Assembly: GCF_004402375.1 (NCBI RefSeq) | Contig: NZ_SOGJ01000012.1 | Coordinates: 66,342 to 130,341 of the forward strand | Origin: Cryobacterium breve | GTDB lineage: Bacteria; Actinomycetota; Actinomycetes; Actinomycetales; Microbacteriaceae | Direction: 5' to 3' | DNA length: 64,000 nucleotides | Part shown: positions 33,842 through 41,496 of the stretch, one piece after another | Numbering within the stretch: position 1 is the first letter of the stretch | Layout of the letters: every line of letters begins with the position of its first letter | Program-made: the position numbers and the translations under genes | The notes under the pieces: generated by a model | Told to the model about the DNA's origin: nothing | Seen by the model: only the letters and a program-made list of their open reading frames with translations | The model's database searches: none

Positions 33842-35059
33842 ATGTCCCCGCAGTATCTGCCCGACTCGGCCGGCCTCCCCGCGAACGACCTCATTGAGGA
33901 GATGGGCGCCGAACTCGCTGCCCGGTTCGCGGGGGCGGAAGACGAACTGATCCGTCAGGTCGCCGTCCGCGCGTACCGGGACTTGGAGCTGCAGGAGATC
34001 GTGCGCACCACGACGATGAGCGATCACATGGGCGGGCTATTGTCCCGCTCGATCGCCCGGAACCGTGCCCTCGCAGAACTCGCCGCGCACCGGGCGCAGA
34101 CGATCCGCGACCTGCAGTACCTGGCGGCGCAGATGGCGGGGAAGCTGAAGACGAAGCAGATGGCGCTCGACGTCATCACGCTCGCCTGGCAGGAGGGCGA
34201 GGCGGCCGCCGCTGCCCGGCTGGGCATGGCCACTTGGCTGCCCGCCACGTCAGCGATCAGCGGCACCTCCTCGCAGGCGTCGACGATGCTGACCATGGAC
34301 CTCACCTCACGGCTGGAGGCCATGGCGCTGAGGATCGCCCGCTACCCACAGGACGCCTACCAGCGCATCATCTCGTTCACGGCGACGAACACTCTCCTCG
34401 GGGCGACGACGAGCTTGCGCATGCAGCAGGCCAGCGTGCAGCAGTTCCTCGCCGAGGGCATCACCGGGTTCACCGACAAGGCGGGCCGCAACTGGCGCAT
34501 CGGCTCCTACGCCGAGATGGCCGGGCGCACCGCCGTGAACCGGGTATTCAACGACGCCGGCGTGTGGCGCATGCAGCAGCAGGGCGTGAACCTGGTCACC
34601 GTGCAGGGCGGCCTCGACTCCTGTTCGAAGTGTGCCCCGTGGGTGGGGAAGATCCTATCCACGGACGGCACCAGGGACGACGTCGAGGTGCAGCACGCCA
34701 CGAAAGACGAACGCGTCATCGTGACGATCGCTGCGACCCTCGACGCTGCCCGCAGCGCCGGACTAATGCACCCCAACTGCAGGCACAAGGCCACCGCGTA
34801 CCTCCCTGGGCTCAGCATCCCCCAGGCAGGGCAGGAGTACAGCGCGCAGGCCGAAGCAGACCGCGAGATGCAGCGCTCCATCGAGCGTGACATTCGCGCT
34901 GCCAAGCGCGCCCAGTCGATCGCCCCGGATGCCGCAGCTCGAGCGAAGGCCACCGCGAAGATCAAGGCCAAGCAGGGCCAGATACGCGAGCACCTCGCCG
35001 CCACTGGCCGCCCGCGGGCATCGTTCCGCGAGCAGCTGCACTTCGCCCAGGGCAAGTAG
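33842..35059 (+). CDS. Minor capsid protein (MuF/min_cap2-like)
   Basis: 405 residues. Helical N-terminus, then GRTAVNRVFNDAGVWRMQQQ, CSKCAPWVG and LMHPNCRHKATAYLPG, the Cys/His cluster typical of phage minor capsid protein 2/MuF families that follow the portal gene. Associates with the prohead or is injected. Confidence 0.85.
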   Translation: MSPQYLPDSAGLPANDLIEEMGAELAARFAGAEDELIRQVAVRAYRDLELQEIVRTTTMSDHMGGLLSRSIARNRALAELAAHRAQTIRDLQYLAAQMAGKLKTKQMALDVITLAWQEGEAAAAARLGMATWLPATSAISGTSSQASTMLTMDLTSRLEAMALRIARYPQDAYQRIISFTATNTLLGATTSLRMQQASVQQFLAEGITGFTDKAGRNWRIGSYAEMAGRTAVNRVFNDAGVWRMQQQGVNLVTVQGGLDSCSKCAPWVGKILSTDGTRDDVEVQHATKDERVIVTIAATLDAARSAGLMHPNCRHKATAYLPGLSIPQAGQEYSAQAEADREMQRSIERDIRAAKRAQSIAPDAAARAKATAKIKAKQGQIREHLAATGRPRASFREQLHFAQGK

Positions 35060-35096
35060 CCCGCATCCGCTGAGTTGACCAAATCCCCACCGGACC

Positions 35097-35336
35097 TCAG
35101 CCGCGGGAGAGAGACACCGCCACTGCAACAACGGCAATCACGGTGCTCACGATTGATAGCCAGAACGAGGCGGTTGCGAGGCGGTTGCTTGCGGCTGTCG
35201 AACGATCTCGCGAACGGCGCTCCAGCTCATCCATCCAGTAAGCCGTTCCCACGGATGTGCTCTTCGCGACGGCATCGTGCTCGGCAATAACTTCTGCATC
35301 GCTCATGGCGTGCAGGGATTCGATGGATTGGCTCAT
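35097..35336 (-). CDS. Small membrane protein, minus strand (moron-like)
   Basis: 79 residues from ATG 35334-35336; another ATG four codons upstream is possible. Acidic helical N-terminus (SLHAMSDAEVIAEHDAVAKS), then one C-terminal helix (FWLSIVSTVIAVVAVAVSLS). TATGGT (35344-35349) lies 7 bases before the ATG, a leaderless promoter. A much longer frame reaching 37187 is antisense to capsid genes and not real. Single-pass phage membrane proteins often act in superinfection exclusion; that is only inference. Confidence 0.6.
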   Translation of the reverse strand: MSQSIESLHAMSDAEVIAEHDAVAKSTSVGTAYWMDELERRSRDRSTAASNRLATASFWLSIVSTVIAVVAVAVSLSRG

Positions 35337-35398
35337 GTCGATCACCATATCGACGTCAAACGACAGAAGTTCCGCCTGGCGCGCTCGCCACCCACACA

Positions 35399-35432
35399 CC
35401 CACCCCGCTCTGCCTGTACAGGGCGGGGTGGG
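35399..35432. terminator. Very stable hairpin before the scaffold gene
   Basis: CCCACCCCGC (35399-35408) pairs perfectly with GCGGGGTGGG (35423-35432), plus an inner CTG/CAG pair. It has no T-run on plus; on minus it lies upstream of the small membrane gene's promoter. It may separate transcription units. Confidence 0.5.
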
Positions 35433-35504
35433 GATCAACGACCGGCGCAGGGCCGGGCGTACCGCTGGCAGAGGCCAGCACCCCACGAGCTGGAGGCTCA
35501 CCGC

Positions 35505-36146
35505 ATGTTCAAGCACCTCGCACACCCCGCCGCCCGCAACAGCGACGGCATGGCCATCATCGGCCGCACACTCCACGACCTGCGCGGCATCCGCTTCGGC
35601 GAGGGCGAGGGTGGCAACACCCCGCCGCCCGCCGCTCCCCCGGTTGCAGCCCCAGCACCCGTCGCGGCCCCGCCCACACCTGTCGCACCGCCTGCAACCC
35701 CGGCGCCGGCTGCACCTGCTCCGGTGAACTACAACGGCGACCCCGACAAGTACGTGCGCGAACTGCGTGAGGAAGCCAAGGGCTACCGCATCGCATCCGA
35801 GACGGCCGCCGCATCCCTCGCCACCGCCAACGCCGAGCGTGACGCTGCCGCCTCGGCCCGGGACGAACTCGCCCGCACGAACCGCCTGATCCTCGCCGCC
35901 CCCAAGCTGGGCGCCAACGCGGATCTCCTGCTGGACTCCTCCAGCTTCACTAAGACTTTCGCCGCCGTCGACCTGAATGATCAGGCCGCCGTGAACCAAG
36001 CGATCACAGACGCGCTCGAGAAGAACTCGGCGTTTCGGTCCGGACCTGCACTCCCCGCCTCGAGTGGCGGCGGACACCAGGGCGGCCACCCATCCGCAAC
36101 GCCAACCTCCCTCGAAGCCGCTGTGAAAACAGCGCTCGGCGGGTAA
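35505..36146 (+). CDS. Capsid scaffold protein
   Basis: 213 residues from ATG 35505 with GGAGG upstream. A Pro/Ala-rich linker at about residues 38-72 is followed by a charged coiled coil (YVRELREEAKGYRIASETAA) and a C-terminal helix, as in phage scaffolds located just before the major capsid gene. Expected to direct prohead assembly and then leave. Confidence 0.82.
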   Translation: MFKHLAHPAARNSDGMAIIGRTLHDLRGIRFGEGEGGNTPPPAAPPVAAPAPVAAPPTPVAPPATPAPAAPAPVNYNGDPDKYVRELREEAKGYRIASETAAASLATANAERDAAASARDELARTNRLILAAPKLGANADLLLDSSSFTKTFAAVDLNDQAAVNQAITDALEKNSAFRSGPALPASSGGGHQGGHPSATPTSLEAAVKTALGG

Positions 36147-36167
36147 CCGAACTACTAAGGAGCCACC

Positions 36168-37172
36168 ATGGCTATTTCCCTTGCTGAGGGCAAGAACAAC
36201 GCCTCCACTGACCTCGACCTGTCGGTGATCGACGAGTTCCGCAAGACCGGTGTCATCCCCGACTCGCTGATCTTCGACGACGTCGTGAACCCGGCCGGCG
36301 GCGGCGACACCCTCGCCTACGGCTACCGGCGTCTGATCACCCAGGCGACCGCCGACACTCGCGCGATCAACAGCGAGTACACCGACCAGAACGTGACCAC
36401 CACACCGTACGTCACGAGCCTCGCTGTCATGGGTGGCTCGTTCGGCGTCGACCGCGTGGTTGCGAAGCTCGGTGCCGCGGCATCCGGCAGCATCACGCTG
36501 AACATCGCCCAGAAGGTGAAGTCGACGAATGCCAAGTTCGCCGACCTCGTCATCAACGGCGACACGGCGACCGACGCCAACGGCTTCGATGGCCTCGACA
36601 AGGCGCTCGTGGGATCCTCCACCGAGTTCCGGTCGGCACTGGTCACGAACTGGACGGACTTCGACACGAACGCCCGGGCCGAGCACAAGGCGCTCGACGA
36701 CATCGACGAATTCCTGGCCCTGCTCGATGGTGCCCCCTCGGTCATCATCGGCAATGCGAAGGTTCTGGCGCGCGTGCGTGCTGCGGCCCGTCGCGCCGGC
36801 CAGTACACGAAGAACCCCATCGAGGGGCTCCTCAACGCGAACGGCCGCCCGGTCGTTCGCGAGTCGTACGGCGACATCATCTTCGCTGACGCAGGTGACA
36901 AGGCTGGCACCTCCAGCCCCATCATCCCCATCCGTGCGGCCACCGTCGCCACCGTCGCACAGACCGGCCTGACCGACCTGTACGCCTACCGTGTCGGCCT
37001 CGACGGCTTCCACGGCATCTCCACCATCGGCGGCTCCATCGCCTCCGTGTGGCTGCCCGACTTCACGACCGCCGGTGCGGTCAAGCGCGGAGAGGTCGAG
37101 CTCGGCCCGATCGGTGTCGCGCTGAAGGCAACCAAGGCCGCCGCCGTGTGGCGCAACATCAAGGTCCAGTAG
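36168..37172 (+). CDS. Major capsid protein, HK97-like fold
   Basis: 334 residues, AAGGAG site. Position after the scaffold, no signal sequence and size all fit; TLAYGYRRLITQATADTRAI and the RRAGQYTKNPIEGLLNANGR region resemble actinophage capsid proteins. No protease gene is seen, so it is probably not processed. Confidence 0.88.
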   Translation: MAISLAEGKNNASTDLDLSVIDEFRKTGVIPDSLIFDDVVNPAGGGDTLAYGYRRLITQATADTRAINSEYTDQNVTTTPYVTSLAVMGGSFGVDRVVAKLGAAASGSITLNIAQKVKSTNAKFADLVINGDTATDANGFDGLDKALVGSSTEFRSALVTNWTDFDTNARAEHKALDDIDEFLALLDGAPSVIIGNAKVLARVRAAARRAGQYTKNPIEGLLNANGRPVVRESYGDIIFADAGDKAGTSSPIIPIRAATVATVAQTGLTDLYAYRVGLDGFHGISTIGGSIASVWLPDFTTAGAVKRGEVELGPIGVALKATKAAAVWRNIKVQ

Positions 37173-37180
37173 GAGGACAC

Positions 37181-37474
37181 ATGGCAACCATCACTACCCC
37201 CGTCAAGGGGTTCAACGGCAAGGTCGTCGGGGTCGTCTTCACAGATGGCGTCGGCGAAACGAAGGACGAGGCTGCGCTCGCGTACTTCGGCCGTCAGGGC
37301 TACACCATCGAGGAGGGCGCGGCAGAGGCTGTCGTCATCCCCGAGGGTGAGCCGTCGCTCGAATGGACCGCCGCCCAGCTCAAGGCCTACGCCGTGAGCA
37401 AGGACATCGACCTGGGCGACGCGAAGAACAAGCCCGACGTGCTCGCAAAGCTCGTCGTGGTCCCCGCGGAGTAG
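37181..37474 (+). CDS. Small head protein with HeH/SAP-like C-terminus
   Basis: 97 residues, AGGAGG site. The C-terminal EWTAAQLKAYAVSKDIDLGD with NKPDVLAKL is a helix-extended-helix motif found in phage head fibre or decoration proteins next to the capsid gene. Probably a head component. Confidence 0.7.
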   Translation: MATITTPVKGFNGKVVGVVFTDGVGETKDEAALAYFGRQGYTIEEGAAEAVVIPEGEPSLEWTAAQLKAYAVSKDIDLGDAKNKPDVLAKLVVVPAE

Positions 37475-37526
37475 TCCGCACCCGCTGGTCCCGAGGCGTC
37501 TTCCACCGCTTCGGGGCCGGCACCCC

Positions 37527-37599
37527 CGCTCTCTAGCTCAGTCGGCAGAGCGCGCGGCCCATAACCGCGATGTCGCAGGTTCGAACCCTGCGGGAGCGA
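37527..37599 (+). tRNA. Phage tRNA with CAT anticodon (Met-elongator or Ile2)
   Basis: 73 bases fold fully: acceptor CGCTCTC/GGGAGCG, D-stem GCTC/GAGC, anticodon stem CGCGG/CCGCG with loop CCCATAA, T-arm GCAGG TTCGAAC CCTGC, discriminator A; CCA is not encoded. C1-G72 pairing and the absence of three G-C pairs in the anticodon stem argue against an initiator. Located within the structural operon between two protein genes. Confidence 0.9.
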
Positions 37600-37629
37600 C
37601 AACCCCACACTCAACCCAGGAGGTCCACC

Positions 37630-37896
37630 GTGGCACCGAAGTACCGCAAGAAGCCCGTCGTCATCGAGGCCATGCAATGGACCAACTGCGACGTGCAGGG
37701 TGCTGCATCGACTCTCGCGTGGATTCGCAGTCACGGTGGGGTGTGCACGTTCACCCCGGTCGGTCGCAAGATCATCATCGAAACGCTTGAGGGTCCGATT
37801 ACGGCGAGCCTGAACGACTTCATCATCAAGGGCGTCCAGGGCGAGTTCTACCCGTGCAAGCCGGACATCTTCGCTGCGACCTACGAGGAGGCCTGA
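37630..37896 (+). CDS. Conserved small phage protein
   Basis: 88 residues from GTG 37630 with AGGAGG. Begins KYRKKPVVIEAMQWTNCD and ends KGVQGEFYPCKPDIFAATYE, a widespread phage/prophage small protein of unknown function, usually near head genes. Confidence 0.8.
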   Translation: MAPKYRKKPVVIEAMQWTNCDVQGAASTLAWIRSHGGVCTFTPVGRKIIIETLEGPITASLNDFIIKGVQGEFYPCKPDIFAATYEEA

Positions 37897-37898
37897 CC

Positions 37899-38177
37899 AT
37901 GGCGCGCATCAAGCACCCGAACCCGCAGCAGGGCACGTTCACCGACCGGATCGGCGGTGTCGTCTTCCGTGACGGGTACGCCGAGGTCGACCTGACCGAA
38001 GACCCCAACTTGCGCGACGCCTACCTCATGCACGGCTACGAGGTCGAGGAAGTGTTCAACGTTGAAGTCGACGGCACCCCGGGCGCACTGCCCCTGGCCG
38101 TCGAGGGCGACAACATCGAGCAGGAGTCGGCTGGGGTCAGGCGCAACCACCCCGCCGGGCGCGGCCGGAAGTCCTGA
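37899..38177 (+). CDS. Hypothetical head-region protein
   Basis: 92 residues from ATG 37899. GTFTDRIGGVVFRDGYAEVD resembles the beta-strand start of the 37181 gene product, suggesting a related small head fold. Function unknown. Confidence 0.65.
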   Translation: MARIKHPNPQQGTFTDRIGGVVFRDGYAEVDLTEDPNLRDAYLMHGYEVEEVFNVEVDGTPGALPLAVEGDNIEQESAGVRRNHPAGRGRKS

Positions 38178-38179
38178 CC

Positions 38180-38599
38180 ATGGCCCAGCGCGTCTACGCC
38201 ACGGCCATCAACTACGCGGCCGTCGCCGAGGACCCTTTCGAGGGTGACGCCGGCAAGCTCGGCAAGCGGCTCCGCTCCGCATCCATCGAGGTCGAGAAGC
38301 TCACCCGCCTAGCGGTCTACACCACGGACGTGGACGGCTACCCCACGGATGCCGACGTCTCCGACGCGTTCACCGAAGCCACGTGCGCCATCGTCGAGCA
38401 CTGGGAAATCACGGATGACCCCACCGGCGCCGAATCCCAGCAGGGGGCGGTGAAGATCGGCTCCGTGTCGCTCGGCACCACATCATCGTCGGCGGCTAAC
38501 GAATCCGTGCTGGAGAAACTGACCAAGCGCATCGGTGAGAAGGCCGTCGACATCCTCACGAACGCGGGCATCCGGTCCTCGCTCATCAACCACCGGTAG
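38180..38599 (+). CDS. Head-tail adaptor (gp6-like connector)
   Basis: 139 residues. LGKRLRSASIEVEKLTRLAV and FTEATCAIVEHWE with a C-terminal helix fit the all-helical connector that binds the portal. First of four connector genes in the standard order. Confidence 0.75.
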   Translation: MAQRVYATAINYAAVAEDPFEGDAGKLGKRLRSASIEVEKLTRLAVYTTDVDGYPTDADVSDAFTEATCAIVEHWEITDDPTGAESQQGAVKIGSVSLGTTSSSAANESVLEKLTKRIGEKAVDILTNAGIRSSLINHR

Positions 38600-38608
38600 G
38601 AGACGCCC

Positions 38609-38950
38609 ATGGCCCGCCTGCGCGCCCGACACCTTCCCCACCGCATCGACATCACCCGGCTCACCGGCGAGGGCGCAGAGGGGGCAACGTGGGCCGCTCC
38701 TGACCTGACGCGGCCCGCGTACGTGGAGCAGAAGGCGAAGCTCATCGTCGACCGACGCTCCACCTCGCCGACCGCAGGCCAGGAGGTCACCTCGAGCGCG
38801 TTCCTCGTCATCCTCACCGATGACGACGTGCTGCCCGGCTCCCTCATCACCGTGTTCAAGGGCACCGCGCGAGAGCGTCAGGCCGAGGTCATCGACTCCG
38901 CGTTCTTCGACTACCCGCGCACCCCGTCGCACGTCGAGCTCTACCTGTAG
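38609..38950 (+). CDS. Head closure (stopper) protein
   Basis: 113 residues, beta-rich (VEQKAKLIVDRRSTSPTAGQ, continuing EVTSSAFLVILTDDDVLPG). Second connector in order, matching stopper/closure proteins of siphoviruses. Confidence 0.72.
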   Translation: MARLRARHLPHRIDITRLTGEGAEGATWAAPDLTRPAYVEQKAKLIVDRRSTSPTAGQEVTSSAFLVILTDDDVLPGSLITVFKGTARERQAEVIDSAFFDYPRTPSHVELYL

Positions 38951-38959
38951 GAGGTCACC

Positions 38960-39364
38960 ATGGCGACAAGCATGCGCGCCACCATCAACATCGCCCGCGG
39001 CATGGACGGGGCGATCGCGGAGATCCTGCTCGGCGCGGTCAAGGGGCAGAACCTCGCGGCTGAACGCCTCCTCGCGCTCTCCGCCGCCGAAGCACCCCTC
39101 GACAGCAACAGTGGCGGCACCCTGATCGCATCCGGCACCGTCGTCCCCGCTGCTGCGGTCGGTGACGACAGCCTCGTCACCTACGACACCCCCTATGCGG
39201 CGCGCTGGCACGAGGACCAGGAACTCGTCGACAACCTCGGCCGTCACTATATGGGCGACTCGAACTTCCAGAACGGCCGGAAGTCGCACTACCTCGTCGA
39301 CCCTGCCCGGGAGAACAAGGCCGAACTGATCGCGATCGTAGCCGCGGGGGTGAAGCGTGGCTGA
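38960..39364 (+). CDS. HK97 gp10-like neck protein
   Basis: 134 residues, AGGAGG site. VTYDTPYAARWHEDQEL is typical of gp10-family neck proteins. Ends with an 8-base overlap with the tail-terminator gene. Confidence 0.75.
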   Translation: MATSMRATINIARGMDGAIAEILLGAVKGQNLAAERLLALSAAEAPLDSNSGGTLIASGTVVPAAAVGDDSLVTYDTPYAARWHEDQELVDNLGRHYMGDSNFQNGRKSHYLVDPARENKAELIAIVAAGVKRG

Positions 39365-39797
39365 CCCCGAATCCTATGCGGTCACGTTCAAGCGGGTGCT
39401 CGCCCAGTACCTCGAAGATCAGGGTCTTGGCGCGTACCGGTCAGACGGCAGCGTGTACCTGGCCACCGAGCGCGGCATTTACACGAACGGGCCCACCACC
39501 CCCACCGCCACCGGGTCGGACAACTGCATCGTGCTCACCTGGCTGAAGCCCGACCCGGACGGCCGCGCCAACATGCTCTACCGCGTGCAGGTGTACTCCC
39601 GGATCAAGGGCAACACCATCGCCGCCGAGAACCTTGCCGGGGCCATCACGAAGGCGCTCGACCAGAAGGCGAACATCCCCGCCGGCGAGCACGTCGCCTG
39701 GGTTGAACTCGTCTCGGAACTGCTCGTCACCGCCGACACTTCCGGGCGGTGCGGCACCTTCCAGACGTTCACGTTCCAGGGCCGCCGCCCGCAGTAA
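39357..39797 (+). CDS. Tail terminator protein
   Basis: 146 residues from GTG 39357. Alternating beta-strands (LYRVQVYSRIKGNTIAAENL and VAWVELVSELLVTADTSGRC) and its place before the tube gene fit the terminator that caps the tail. Confidence 0.72.
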   Translation: MADPESYAVTFKRVLAQYLEDQGLGAYRSDGSVYLATERGIYTNGPTTPTATGSDNCIVLTWLKPDPDGRANMLYRVQVYSRIKGNTIAAENLAGAITKALDQKANIPAGEHVAWVELVSELLVTADTSGRCGTFQTFTFQGRRPQ

Positions 39798-39871
39798 CCC
39801 ACCCCCTCACACTCCCCACGCCCGTGGGGTTCGTCGGCGCGCCCGACACCACCCCCAATTGGAGACAACAC

Positions 39872-40618
39872 ATGCCCACAACCATTTTTGACGCCGAGGT
39901 GCCCACCGCTGGCACCATCGCACTCGCCCATGAAGAGATCCTCCGCATCAAGCGGTCCGGGTCCTTCGAAAACGTTGCTGGCGACATCAACGCCCTCGTC
40001 AACACGCCAGCCCCCATCACCGTCGCCCGCGAGGCCTACGGGCTGAAGGGCACCGACTCAGTCTCGGTCATCGGCTACAACCAGGTCATCACGTTCACCG
40101 CTGAAGGCATCCGCGACAACCTGGGTCGCATCGCGCAGCCGTGGCTCGTGGCCCTGCTCAAGATCGCCCGCTCCACCGGTGCCGCGAACAAGGTGTCCGC
40201 GCAGACCTTCGACGCGAAGGACGAGAACCTGATCGCCCTCGAGGGTTCCTACTCGGTGACCGCGGTGAAGTCCACGACCGGGTTCAAGGACAAGTTCGTG
40301 TGGGCGTTCACCCTCACCAATGACGGGCCGGTCGTGGAGATCCCCTCCCCGATTGCCGGCACGGGCGTCCCGGTGCTCGACTCCGCGCTGCCCAGCGGGG
40401 CCGTCGCCTCGGCGAACATCTACGTCCGCGGCTACAACGTGGGTGCGATCACCGCAGCGACCATCGGCGGTGTCGCGGTCACGTCGATCAGCCAGATCCC
40501 GAACGAGCCGAACATCGTCGTGCTTGAGGTGCCCGCGGGCGCTGCAGGGTCGGCGCCGCTCATCCTCACCAACGCGGTCGGGGCCAGCGCCAGCTTCCCG
40601 TACGTCCGCGGCGCGTAG
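39872..40618 (+). CDS. Major tail (tube) protein with Ig-like C-terminal domain
   Basis: 248 residues from ATG 39872 with GGAG upstream. The N-terminal about 165 residues are the tube domain; the C-terminal about 80 (NIYVRGYNVGAITAATIGGV and VVLEVPAGAAGSAPLILTNA) are an IPT/TIG Ig-like domain decorating the tail. Such domains often bind carbohydrate weakly. Confidence 0.85.
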   Translation: MPTTIFDAEVPTAGTIALAHEEILRIKRSGSFENVAGDINALVNTPAPITVAREAYGLKGTDSVSVIGYNQVITFTAEGIRDNLGRIAQPWLVALLKIARSTGAANKVSAQTFDAKDENLIALEGSYSVTAVKSTTGFKDKFVWAFTLTNDGPVVEIPSPIAGTGVPVLDSALPSGAVASANIYVRGYNVGAITAATIGGVAVTSISQIPNEPNIVVLEVPAGAAGSAPLILTNAVGASASFPYVRGA

Positions 40619-40627
40619 CACCACCCA

Positions 40628-40657
40628 CCCGGCGGTCGGCCCACGCTGGCCGCCGGG
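40628..40657 (+). terminator. Hairpin between tube and chaperone genes
   Basis: CCCGGCGG (40628-40635) pairs with CCGCCGGG (40650-40657), with an inner GGCC/GGCC pairing. No T-run; may lower downstream expression relative to the tube gene. Confidence 0.45.
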
Positions 40658-40696
40658 CACCACCTCATTACCCAACCTCTGCAGGGAGACATCATC

Positions 40697-41221
40697 ATGA
40701 CCACCGCAAACCTCGTCGGCCGTAACCTCGTGCTGAACATCGACGGCCTCGAAGAGCCGTTCATCATCGTCCCGCTCGCTGGCCGCCGCGGCCAGGCGCT
40801 CACGGCCACGTTCCTAAACATCGCCATGGGTGCGATCAGCCCCATGAGCATGGACGATGCCCTCGCCGAAGCCGCCGGACCCGGCATGTACGACCGGGTA
40901 CGCGACGAACTCACCCTCCACGAGGGCGAGTCGGTGCTCCTCGCAGCCTTCTACTGGCAGACGGTCCTCGGCATGGACGGCGTCAACGCCTACCTGAACG
41001 CAGGTGAAGGTCTCGCCGGGGCAAAAAAAGCACTCGAGCTCCTGATCCTGGCTTTGGGGATCTCTCCAACGCAGACCGCGCCCAGTGGGGTCTTGGAGAG
41101 CCTGATCCCGAAACTGGCACCTACCCCGCCTACCGGCAGGGCTACTACGACGCTCGACAAGCTGCCGGCCGCGAAGCGCTCACAGCCACGCAAGCCGAAG
41201 ACGGGCAAGCCCGCAGCGTAA
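40697..41221 (+). CDS. Tail assembly chaperone G
   Basis: 174 residues from ATG 40697. Located between tube and tape-measure genes. Codons 109-111 (GCA AAA AAA) make a slippery A AAA AAA heptamer at 41023-41029, giving a -1 shift into the GT product in a minority of ribosomes. Coats the tape measure during tail assembly. Confidence 0.85.
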   Translation: MTTANLVGRNLVLNIDGLEEPFIIVPLAGRRGQALTATFLNIAMGAISPMSMDDALAEAAGPGMYDRVRDELTLHEGESVLLAAFYWQTVLGMDGVNAYLNAGEGLAGAKKALELLILALGISPTQTAPSGVLESLIPKLAPTPPTGRATTTLDKLPAAKRSQPRKPKTGKPAA

Positions 41222-41496
41222 CCGGCGTCGAACTGTGGGGCCTTGTGCTCCCGCAGCTTTTCGGTGAGGTCGAACTCGATCTCGCACAGCACGGCCTCAT
41301 CACGGACCTCGACCGCGCCCTCGACACGAGGACGTGGCATTACGTCCGTTCCGCCATCCACCGCCTCATCGACGCCGACACGGCGTCATGGCTACAGAAA
41401 GAGGTGATGGCGCATGTTCGAAGCAGGCGCACTCGGCTTCCGCATCCAGATGATCGGCTCGGAGGTCTTCAAGAAAGACGCGAGGTCAGCGGATGA
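40697..41496 (+). CDS. Tail assembly chaperone GT (-1 frameshift product)
   Basis: The -1 frame is open from the heptamer to TGA 41494-41496, adding about 155 residues (WGLGEPDPETGTYPAYRQGY, then LDLAQHGLITDLDRALDTRT and SWLQKEVMAHV). These T-domain sequences have no good separate start. Predicted total 266 residues, overlapping the tape-measure start by 83 bases. The frameshift is inferred from the heptamer and ORF layout. Confidence 0.85.

Noticed and set aside
35097..37187. 696-residue minus-strand ORF
   Set aside because: Only the last about 80 codons are a plausible gene; the rest is antisense to scaffold and capsid genes and arises from GC-biased third positions.
37527..37599. Initiator tRNA
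   Set aside because: C1 pairs with G72 and the anticodon stem lacks three consecutive G-C pairs.
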